From CAG-390 sp964590755 (GTDB lineage Bacteria > Bacillota > Clostridia > Oscillospirales > CAG-272), in contig CAZPYK010000074.1 in assembly GCA_964590755.1 (NCBI GenBank), positions 1 to 8,038 on the forward strand: 8,038 nucleotides of DNA. The letters run 5' to 3'. Both the position numbers and the translations under genes were made by a program. The notes under the pieces were generated by a model. That model did no database searches and was not told where the DNA came from. It worked only from the letters and a program-made list of their open reading frames with translations. This document shows, piece by piece, positions 1 through 4,490 of this stretch. The number at the start of each line of letters is the position of its first letter. Positions within the stretch are counted from its first letter, which is position 1.

Positions 1-10
1 TTCGTTATTT

Positions 11-28
11 GCCGCTTTGCGGCTTTTT
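11..28 (+). terminator. Rho-independent terminator of a plus-strand gene left of the window
   Basis: GCCGC-TTT-GCGGC forms a 5-bp GC stem with a 3-nt loop, directly followed by TTTTT. This is the classic intrinsic terminator layout read on the plus strand. It implies a plus-strand gene ending just before the window and converging on the minus-strand LRR remnant. The gene itself is not visible. Confidence 0.6.
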
Positions 29-114
29 GTGAGTACATTATATCATAACAAATCGGCAATGACAAGTCCCCGCGCGCGATTTTTGGCGATTTTGGGGTGA
101 TTTTTTTGCCTTTT

Positions 115-288
115 TTAGTAGTTGTCGGCCTTTGAAATTTCGCCGTCGGTGCAATGAACGGTGTAAGCGCCGGTGTCGAAATTCCAAGAGTCGCCTTTGC
201 TTATCGCTCTCCATTGCGATTTGGTGCCGGTGAAATTGATGCTTTTGAGGTAGGAGCATTCGTGGAGCACTGCTGCTATATCCTCACC
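115..288 (-). pseudogene. C-terminal remnant of a BspA-like leucine-rich-repeat protein
   Basis: Reading the minus strand down to the TAA at 115-117 gives 57 residues including SINFTGTKSQWRAISKGDSW, then a segment with TGAYTVHCTDGEI and the end ISKADNY. This matches the end of BspA-type LRR proteins of Firmicutes, where a repeat of the form 'C-x-x-L-x-x-I-x-F-x-G-T-x-x-Q-W-x-x-I' is followed by W-N-x-x-T-G-x-Y-T-V-H-C-T-D-G. Such proteins are usually hundreds of residues long and exported. Here the frame is closed by a stop at 289-291, there is no start codon or RBS, and LRR-like sequence fades near residue 10 (around 260). The upstream side abuts the duplicated multi-hairpin block starting at 284, so the 5' part of the gene has been lost or displaced. 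The family call rests on motif recognition only. Confidence 0.72.
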
Positions 289-544
289 TTAGCGCAAAGC
301 CGCTTGGGGCAGTCTCACTGACGTGAGACAAGCCCCAAAAATCGAACTCGACGAATGTAATTCGTCGTTTTGACGCCAAAGAACATAATAATTTACAATA
401 TGATGAGTCAAAAACGTTCGATTTTTTCGAAAATGACGGTTTCCCGACCGTCATTTTCGATCGGGCTGTCTTAATGCGACAGCCCGAATGGCGGTCCGAT
501 GGTCTTATCTCTCGGCAAACAAAAAAGACAGCCGAAGCTGTCTT
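284..544. repeat. Multi-hairpin block, copy 1 (261 bp, near-identical to 602-862)
   Basis: This stretch aligns without gaps to 602-862 at an offset of 318, with six mismatches (at 291, 311, 444, 485, 502, 505). It is packed with inverted repeats: GTCTCAC-TGAC-GTGAGAC flanked by GGGGC/GCCCC (306-336); GACGAAT-GTA-ATTCGTC; CGAAAATGACGGT-N6-ACCGTCATTTTCG; CGGGCTGTC-N7-GACAGCCCG; and GACAGC-CGAA-GCTGTC (527-542). The last stem is the tRNA terminator stem, but this copy continues TTATCGAT instead of a T-run, so it would be a weak terminator here. A 104-residue open frame on the minus strand crosses the hairpins; it lacks an RBS and is not credible as a gene. Confidence 0.85.
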
Positions 545-586
545 ATCGATGGTGGATTCGTGACCACCGCTTTGCGCGATCGATAA
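545..586 (-). other. tRNA-Tyr T-arm fragment inside an ATCGAT inverted repeat
   Basis: Positions 548-569 match the 3' part of the intact tRNA-Tyr (878-898), namely the T-arm and the first acceptor bases, with one extra base in the T-loop at 561. The acceptor, anticodon and D-arm parts are missing. The fragment is enclosed by TTATCGAT (543-550) and ATCGATAA (579-586), so it could fold as a short stem topped by a T-arm hairpin. I read it as a relic left by duplication of the tRNA-Tyr 3' region together with the multi-hairpin block. It is not a functional tRNA. Confidence 0.6.
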
Positions 587-601
587 AGCAGACTTCATTC
601 T

Positions 602-862
602 TCACCTTGGCGCAAAGCCGCTTGGGGCTGTCTCACTGACGTGAGACAAGCCCCAAAAATCGAACTCGACGAATGTAATTCGTCGTTTTGACGCCAAAGA
701 ACATAATAATTTACAATATGATGAGTCAAAAACGTTCGATTTTTTCGAAAATGACGGTTTCTCGACCGTCATTTTCGATCGGGCTGTCTTAATGCGACAG
801 CCAGAATGGCGGTCCGATGCTCGTATCTCTCGGCAAACAAAAAAGACAGCCGAAGCTGTCTT
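602..862. repeat. Multi-hairpin block, copy 2, ending in the tRNA operon terminator
   Basis: This is the second copy of the 261-bp block, 318 bp after copy 1 and about 98 percent identical. It carries the same five stems. At 629 a T replaces A, which improves pairing of the first stem. The last stem (845-860) is followed by TTTTTT and serves as the terminator of the minus-strand tRNA operon, so the block lies immediately downstream of the tRNAs in transcription order. The 40 bp between the copies (587-601 plus the T-arm relic) are not repeated. No protein is encoded. Confidence 0.85.
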
Positions 863-866
863 TTTT
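839..866 (-). terminator. Intrinsic terminator of the tRNA-Thr/tRNA-Tyr operon
   Basis: AAAAAA-GACAGC-CGAA-GCTGTC-TTTTTT is symmetric, so it could act in both directions. On the minus strand it reads GACAGC-TTCG-GCTGTC with a stable UUCG-type loop and a T-run, and it begins 3 bp after the encoded CCA end of tRNA-Tyr. That position makes termination of the tRNA transcript its likely role. Confidence 0.85.
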
Positions 867-869
867 GTT

Positions 870-954
870 TGGTGGGGGATGGTGGATTCGGACCACCGAA
901 GTCAGTGACAACAGATTTACAGTCTGCCCCCTTTGGCCGCTCGGGAAATCCCCC
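870..954 (-). tRNA. tRNA-Tyr (GTA anticodon)
   Basis: On the minus strand the sequence begins GGGGGATTTCCCGAGCGGCC and ends with ATCCCCC, discriminator A and an encoded CCA (872-870). The acceptor stem is 7 bp, GGGGGAT/ATCCCCC. The anticodon loop CTGTAAATC carries GTA. The long variable arm (GTTGTCACTGACTTC region) makes it a type II tRNA of 85 nt with CCA, as expected for bacterial tRNA-Tyr. The T-arm is GGTGG-TCCGAAT-CCACC. It is the second gene of a two-tRNA operon and is followed 3 bp later by a terminator. Confidence 0.97.
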
Positions 955-958
955 AATT

Positions 959-979
959 ATGAGTCCGCGTGGGACTCAT
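959..979 (-). other. 8-bp hairpin between the two tRNAs
   Basis: ATGAGTCC-GCGTG-GGACTCAT is a perfect 8-bp inverted repeat with a 5-nt loop in the 24-bp spacer between tRNA-Thr and tRNA-Tyr. Its outermost base (979) is the last A of the tRNA-Thr CCA. In the precursor RNA it would sit directly on the tRNA-Thr 3' end and could guide or block 3' processing. There is no T-run, so it is not a terminator. Confidence 0.6.
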
Positions 980-1053
980 GGAGCTGGTGAACGGAGTCGA
1001 ACCATCAACCTGCTGATTACAAATCAGCTGCTCTGCCATTGAGCCACACCAGC
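979..1053 (-). tRNA. tRNA-Thr (TGT anticodon)
   Basis: The minus strand begins GCTGGTGTGGCTCAATGGCA. It has a 7-bp acceptor GCTGGTG/CACCAGC, an anticodon stem-loop GCTGA-TTTGTAA-TCAGC giving TGT, and a T-loop TTCGACT on a 5-bp stem with two wobble pairs. The 3' end is TCCA: discriminator T and an encoded CCA (981-979). Length with CCA is 75 nt. It is the first gene of the operon and starts about 24 nt after the predicted transcription start of the promoter at 1084-1112. Confidence 0.96.
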
Positions 1054-1083
1054 GTTTTTTCGCCTTCCGGTCGGACGAGCTAT

Positions 1084-1112
1084 ATTATAGCAGATATTCG
1101 CCCGCTTGTCAA
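1084..1112 (-). promoter_or_regulatory. Consensus sigma-A promoter of the tRNA operon
   Basis: On the minus strand TTGACA (1112-1107), a 17-bp spacer (1106-1090) and TATAAT (1089-1084) form a perfect consensus promoter. Transcription would start near 1077 and reach tRNA-Thr within about 24 nt. Such strong, apparently unregulated promoters are typical of stable RNA operons. The -10 lies in the palindrome GCTATAATATAGC. Confidence 0.93.
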
Positions 1113-1166
1113 TATCTTTTTTTGAAAAAATCCAAAAAAACAAAAAAACTTGATCCGAGTCTGCCA

Positions 1167-1919
1167 TTATTTGGAATACGAGCTCAAAAATGCTTGCAAG
1201 CGATCACTTTTGGGAGCGTCAAAGAGCTCGCGGGGAGTTCCCTCCTCCGCGACTACGCCTTCGTCCATGAAGATGACGCGGTCCGACACGTCGCGCGCGA
1301 AGCCCATTTCGTGCGTTACGACGATCATTGTCATGCTTCTGTCCGCCAACGAGCGGATGACGCGCAGCACCTCGCCGGTCAGCTCGGGGTCGAGGGCGGA
1401 GGTCGGCTCATCGAAGCAGAGGATCTCCGGATCCATGGCAAGTGCGCGCGCTATGGCGACTCGCTGCTGCTGCCCGCCCGACAGCTCGCGCGGATAATTG
1501 CCCGCTTTGTCGGCCAGTCCGACGCGGGAAAGCAACTCTGTGGCGCGGCGGCGATTTTCGTCGGTCGTTGCGCGACCGCAAAGCCCGGGAGCCAGCATTA
1601 TATTTTCCAACGCCGTATATTGCGGAAAAAGATTGAACGCCTGAAAGACCAGTCCGAAGTGCAGGCGGCGCCGCCGCAGCTCCGCCTCGCCGAGTTTGCC
1701 CTTGCTCGCGCCGTCGAACATTACCTCTCCGCACACCGAGATGCTTCCGCTGTCGGCGAATTCGAGCGAGTTGAGACAGCGCAACAGCGTGGTCTTGCCG
1801 CTGCCGGAGGAACCGATCAGCGACAGGACCTCGCCCTTTTCGAGTGAAAACGATACGCCGCGCAGCACCTCGGTGCTGCCGAAGCTTTTGCGTAGATCCT
1901 TGACTTCAAGTATTGACAT
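1167..1919 (-). CDS. Polar amino acid ABC transporter ATP-binding protein (GlnQ/HisP family)
   Basis: This 250-residue protein is the usual length for the family. ATP hydrolysis by its dimer at the inner face of the membrane drives uptake through a HisM/GlnP-type permease. Visible motifs are Walker A GSSGSGKTT (36-44), Q-loop FQAFNLFP (92-99), signature LSGGQQQRVAIARAL (146-160), Walker B ILCFDEP (166-172), D-loop SALD (174-177) and switch His203 in VTHEMGFA. All catalytic residues are intact. The start at 1919 (MSILEVKDL) is chosen because AAGGAGA lies 5 bp upstream and it matches family N-termini; the frame stays open to 2030 without support. A permease and binding protein of the same transporter class lie at 5076-6567 on the same strand, so it probably serves them although about 3.2 kb intervenes; this is inference. 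Downstream there is only a T-rich stretch (about 1114-1148) before the tRNA promoter, with no clear terminator hairpin. Substrate unknown. Confidence 0.95.
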   Translation of the reverse strand: MSILEVKDLRKSFGSTEVLRGVSFSLEKGEVLSLIGSSGSGKTTLLRCLNSLEFADSGSISVCGEVMFDGASKGKLGEAELRRRRLHFGLVFQAFNLFPQYTALENIMLAPGLCGRATTDENRRRATELLSRVGLADKAGNYPRELSGGQQQRVAIARALAMDPEILCFDEPTSALDPELTGEVLRVIRSLADRSMTMIVVTHEMGFARDVSDRVIFMDEGVVAEEGTPRELFDAPKSDRLQAFLSSYSK

Positions 1920-1994
1920 GGCGGTCTCCTTTTTGCCACGCGACGGTCGTGGTTCGGGGTGATGATCTTGAAAACACGGCGGGAAAATAAGGTG

Positions 1995-2170
1995 GATTTT
2001 TGCTCTCGCAAAAATCTTTGACCTCCTCATCCGCCTCGCAAGCTCGCTTCTCGCTGCGGCTCGGTCATGCTCGGGCTCTGACAGCCCACCGGGCTGTCAT
2101 TCACTACCCTCGCGCCGCTTCGCTACCTTCTCAGACATGAGAAGGCTTACGACGTGCGGTGCGAACATGG
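1995..2170. repeat. Palindromic module with GATTTTTGC hairpin and CCTTCTCA hairpin (copy 1)
   Basis: The module starts with GATTTTTGC-TCTC-GCAAAAATC (1995-2016), continues GACCTCCTCATCCGCCTCGCA, and ends with CCTTCTCA-GACA-TGAGAAGG (2126-2145) and the tail GTGCGGTGCGAACATGGTGCG. A second copy with the same order lies at 7671-7775. Copy 1 carries about 70 extra bases in the middle (about 2049-2122), including the inverted repeat GACAGCCC-ACC-GGGCTGTC. The first hairpin falls about 76 bp upstream of the ATPase start and may be in its leader. No coding potential is credible. Confidence 0.75.
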
Positions 2171-2519
2171 TGCGTCAACGTAAAATAATGCGATGTTCGG
2201 CGGCGGGAGATAAAAAATCTCGCATCCGTATACGGCTACACCGTAGGGCGTGCTACATCGCCTGCGGCGAGCTGCTGCTCCCGCCAGAAAGATGGAAAAC
2301 TTGCTATCTATCCGTCAACATCGTAGGGGCGAACTGCGTTCGCCCGTAGAGATCGGACATTGCGGGCGACCACAGGTCGCCCCTACGGGAGAGGTGCGAA
2401 CATGGAGCGAAGTCGTCAAAAACGGTGGGAGCAGCAGCTCGGCGAAGCCGAGGTAGCACGCCCTACACATAGCCGTTTAGATTGTGCGAGACGTATGAGT
2501 CGGTGCGAACATGGTGCGA
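2171..2519. repeat. Composite repeat X1: inverted GTAGGGCGTGCTAC arms around a 66-bp cloverleaf repeat
   Basis: A 43-bp arm with GTAGGGCGTGCTAC and a CGCCTGCGGCG loop (2243-2285) and its inverted counterpart with GTAGCACGCCCTAC (2424-2466) flank a 66-bp core (2322-2387) with 36 bp on each side. The core has 11-bp ends CGTAGGGGCGA/TCGCCCCTACG and two hairpins, GGGCGAA-CTGCG-TTCGCCC and GGGCGACC-ACA-GGTCGCCC. The segment 2467-2519 (AGCCGTTTAGATTG...) resembles an inverted copy of the AAGAT-AAAA-ATCTT module found at 2641-2680. Positions 2171-2242 contain the hairpin GAGAT-A5-ATCTC (2207-2221). The open frames here are repeat translations. Confidence 0.75.
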
Positions 2520-2538
2520 CGGAACGAGTACCTAACAT
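2362..2538 (+). repeat. 177-bp direct repeat, copy 1 of 2 (other copy 2721-2897)
   Basis: Ungapped match at an offset of 359 with only two mismatches (at 2406 and 2507). It spans the right half of the cloverleaf core, the inverted arm, the AGCCGTTTAGATTG segment and the CGGAACGAGTACCTAAC motif. The near identity points to recent duplication or gene conversion. Confidence 0.85.
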
Positions 2539-2640
2539 CGTGCGGTGCGAACATACTGCGTAGCCCACCTCATCCACCGCTACGCGGTCCCCCTTCCCCC
2601 ACTGGGGAAGGCTTACGACGTGCGGTGCGAACATTGTGCG
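2520..2640 (+). repeat. Two-hairpin module D (ACCGC type) with CGGAACGAGTACC lead
   Basis: CGGAACGAGTACCTAAC is followed by GTGCGGTGCGAACAT, then TAGCCCACCTCATCC. Next come hairpin 1 ACCGC-TAC-GCGGT (2576-2588), hairpin 2 CCTTCCCC-CACT-GGGGAAGG (2592-2611) and the tail GCTTACGACGTGCGGTGCGAACAT. The same type recurs at 3133-3250. Modules at 2879 and 3006 keep the architecture but with different hairpin-1 sequence. Confidence 0.8.
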
Positions 2641-2880
2641 TAGCCGGAAGATAAAAATCTTGCAATCTGTACGGCTACATCGTAGGGGCAAACTGCGTTC
2701 GCTCGTCGAGAAACGGTGGCGCGGGCGACCACAGGTCGCCCCTACGGGAGAGGTGCGAACATGGTGCGAAGTCGTCAAAAACGGTGGGAGCAGCAGCTCG
2801 GCGAAGCCGAGGTAGCACGCCCTACACATAGCCGTTTAGATTGTGCGAGACGTATGAGTCGGTGCAAACATGGTGCGACG
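2641..2880. repeat. Composite repeat X2 (left arm replaced by AAGAT-AAAA-ATCTT module)
   Basis: AAGAT-AAAA-ATCTT (2648-2661) precedes a second 66-bp cloverleaf core (2681-2746). In this copy the first hairpin is weakened by substitutions (GGGCAAA...TTCGCTC), while the outer CGTAGGGGC/CCTACG ends and the second hairpin are intact. The inverted arm with GTAGCACGCCCTAC (2783-2825) and the AGCCGTTTAGATTG segment (2826-2880) follow as in X1. From 2721 on it is the second copy of the 177-bp direct repeat. Confidence 0.75.
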
Positions 2881-3132
2881 GAACGAGTACCTAACATTGT
2901 GCGGCGCTAACAAAGATGATAGCCCACCTCATCCGTCACGGCTTGCGCCGTGCCACCTTCCCCCACTGGGGAAGGCTAACGAAGTGCGGTGCAAACATGG
3001 TGCGACGGAACGAGTACCTAACATTGTGCGGCGCTAACAAAGATGATAGCCCACCTCATCCGTCACGGCTTGCGCCGTGCCACCTTCCCCCACTGGGGAA
3101 GGCTAACGAAGTGCGGTGCGAACATGGAGTGT
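2879..3132 (+). repeat. Tandem pair of 127-bp units, each with a two-hairpin module (CACGGC type)
   Basis: Units 2879-3005 and 3006-3132 are identical except for four bases in the last 16 positions. Each contains CGGAACGAGTACCTAAC, GCGCTAACAAAGATGATAGCCC, CCTCATCCG, hairpin 1 CACGGC-TTGC-GCCGTG, hairpin 2 CCTTCCCC-CACT-GGGGAAGG and the GTGCGGTGC-R-AACATGG tail. A third unit of the other hairpin-1 type follows at 3133 in the same phase. Confidence 0.85.
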
Positions 3133-3250
3133 CGGAACGAGTACCTAACATCGTGCGGTGCGAACACAATGCGTAGCCCACCTCATCCACCGCTACGCGG
3201 TCCCCCTTCCCCCACTGGGGAAGGCTTACGACGTGCGGTGCGAACATGGT
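3133..3250 (+). repeat. Two-hairpin module D (ACCGC type), second copy
   Basis: This matches 2520-2640 rather than the two units just before it. It has hairpin 1 ACCGC-TAC-GCGGT, hairpin 2 CCTTCCCC-CACT-GGGGAAGG and the tail GCTTACGACGTGCGGTGCGAACATGGTGCG. It starts exactly 127 bp after the previous unit start. The array ends here. Confidence 0.8.
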
Positions 3251-3376
3251 GCGACGATGTAGAATCGGCAGGAGCAGTTGTTTTCGGCGAGGAAACCGAA
3301 ACGAAGAAACCCGATTTGCCCAAATTCCGAGCCGTTCTTCGGGGTCGGGGTATGAACTTCGGATATAGATCCAACG
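3251..3376. other. Unassigned 126 bp between repeat array and TIM-barrel gene
   Basis: I see no gene here. An imperfect inverted repeat GTTTTCGG...CCGAAAC (about 3280-3304) lies downstream of the TIM-barrel gene but has no T-run on the minus strand. The last bases (about 3363-3376, TCGGATATAGATCCAA) resemble the sequence after the permease stop at about 5058-5075 (TCGGATACGGATCCGA). Confidence 0.4.
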
Positions 3377-4255
3377 TCACCCGAGTTTAAATTTTTCGAC
3401 GGTGTTTACGAGATATCTTCCGACTTTTTCGGCAAACACGAGGGCGTCGGGCATGAGCTCGGGTGGGTATCTGTCGATAAAATGCAGGATCTCAAGCGAA
3501 AAATCGGCGTTGTAATCGATCTCCGCGAGCGCGCGGCAGACGGCATCCCAATTGTGCTTTCCGGTGTAGGGCAAATAATGCCTGTCGCCGAGAAAATCGG
3601 TGTCCTGAATGTGCAGCGAGCGCAGATGGCGGTTATCCATGCCGCGGATATAGGTCTCGGGATCGACTCCCGTGATGGCTGCGTGCCCGAGATCGCAGCA
3701 GACGATGAAATAGGGGCTGCCGAGCGAATCGACAAATTCGGTTATCTCGGCGGGCGTGGGAAAGAGCCCGAAATAACAGGCGCGGAGCTTATCCTTCCAG
3801 AAAAGGTTCTCAACGGCGATCTTTATGCCGTATTGCTCGCAGTAAGGCAGGAGCGAGAGGTAATAACGGCGGTTGTATTCTTTGTAATCGATCGAAAGAT
3901 CCTCGCGCGGGGTCTTTATCGCGTGAACGATGATGTGGGGAATGCCCAGGATCGATGCGACCTCCATGGCGTGCACGACCGCCGCATAGGCGGGGCAGGA
4001 CATGTCAAAGGGATCGCCGTAGACCACCTTGAAGGGCGCGTGCGCCTGCGTGAAGCCGTATTCCAGCTCGTCGACGTAAGCGCGCAGGGCGTGCGCGTTT
4101 TCGACCCTGTCGGGACGATCGAGCAGATCGTCATCGGGGTTGATCTTGTCCAGTGTCAGGTCGGCGGCATCAAAGCCGGCGTCCTTCATGAGTTTCAGCG
4201 CCTTGCGAATGCCGAAGGTCAAGGCAAGGTCGCGTGTTTCCATTGAAAGCTTCAT
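3377..4255 (-). CDS. Sugar phosphate isomerase/epimerase-like TIM-barrel protein (xylose isomerase-like, AP endonuclease 2 fold)
   Basis: The protein has 292 residues, typical for this fold. The family binds a divalent metal in a TIM barrel and isomerises, epimerises or dehydrates sugars and polyols; the exact substrate cannot be read from sequence. Likely metal and active-site residues sit at expected barrel strand ends: His72 (QAHAPF), His111 (IIVHA), Glu149 (IAVENL), Asp188 and His191 (CCDLGHA), His215 (SLHIQDTD), Glu255 (SLEIL). H226 and the GKHNW segment (232-236) resemble the family's later loop. The ATG at 4255 is chosen for the N-terminus MKLSMETRDLA, with AACGGAGA upstream (CTCC on plus at 4266-4269, 10 bp spacing). 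An ATG at residue 5 is a less likely alternative. No signal peptide is seen, so it is cytoplasmic. The MITE-like element (4297-4490) fills nearly all the space to the YerC-like gene upstream. No sugar kinase or transporter neighbour helps assign the substrate. Confidence 0.88.
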   Translation of the reverse strand: MKLSMETRDLALTFGIRKALKLMKDAGFDAADLTLDKINPDDDLLDRPDRVENAHALRAYVDELEYGFTQAHAPFKVVYGDPFDMSCPAYAAVVHAMEVASILGIPHIIVHAIKTPREDLSIDYKEYNRRYYLSLLPYCEQYGIKIAVENLFWKDKLRACYFGLFPTPAEITEFVDSLGSPYFIVCCDLGHAAITGVDPETYIRGMDNRHLRSLHIQDTDFLGDRHYLPYTGKHNWDAVCRALAEIDYNADFSLEILHFIDRYPPELMPDALVFAEKVGRYLVNTVEKFKLG

Positions 4256-4296
4256 AAAAATGTATCTCCGTTCCGCCGCCCGTGGGTGGCAATTTT

Positions 4297-4490
4297 AGGC
4301 AATACCGCACAATTCTTTTTGCTCAATTGCACAGTCAGAAAATTCGTCAGATGAAACAAATTTCCCGCCTCAACGCGCGTAGTTCATCCTACGCGAAGGG
4401 AATTTGTGAAATATGACGGATTTTATGCAAGCAAGTGAGTAAACACGCGCCAAGGCGCAGGCGTAAGCCGCGAATTGTGCGGTATTGCCT
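4297..4490. mobile_element. MITE-like element with perfect 19-bp terminal inverted repeats
   Basis: AGGCAATACCGCACAATTC (4297-4315) and its exact reverse complement (4472-4490) bound 194 bp without coding capacity. Inside, a second inverted pair, AAAATTCGTCA...ACAAATTtCCC on the left and GGGAATTTGT...TGACGGATTTT on the right, plus CGCGTAG-TTCATC-CTACGCG at the centre, give a long imperfect palindrome. Such short non-autonomous, hairpin-prone elements with terminal inverted repeats are characteristic of MITEs. The right end touches the YerC-like stop codon (4491-4493). Flanks are TTTT on the left and TTATTT on the right, so a target duplication of 2-3 bp is possible but not proven. No transposase is in the window. 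Confidence 0.72.

Noticed and set aside
284..598. 104-residue open frame on the minus strand across the first multi-hairpin block
   Set aside because: It has no RBS, runs through perfect inverted repeats and a tRNA relic, and the same DNA is repeated behind the tRNA operon. It is a by-product of the repeat.
806..1042. 78-residue plus-strand open frame
   Set aside because: It is the antisense translation of tRNA-Tyr and tRNA-Thr (GPPKSVTTDLQSAPFGRSG and GERSRTINLLITNQ are familiar tRNA shadows).
1113..1150. Intrinsic terminator behind the ATPase gene
   Set aside because: T-rich runs are present on the minus strand, but I find no stable GC stem directly before them.
1122..1847. 241-residue plus-strand open frame
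   Set aside because: It is antisense to the ATPase gene, whose full set of ABC motifs proves the minus-strand frame. The plus frame has no recognisable family.
2416..2829. 137-residue minus-strand frame and similar frames at 2716-2910, 3043-3390, 7035-7607 and 7447-7860
   Set aside because: They are translations of GC-rich palindromic repeats (for example VGATCGRP, EVARPTHS), share no protein-like pattern, occur in several frames and both strands, and lack RBSs.
2520..3250. CRISPR array
   Set aside because: Periodicity is 127 bp, the supposed spacers are also repeated, and there are no 30-40 bp repeats with unique spacers or cas genes.
3482..4246. 254-residue plus-strand open frame
   Set aside because: It is antisense to the TIM-barrel gene, which has conserved active-site residues and an RBS.
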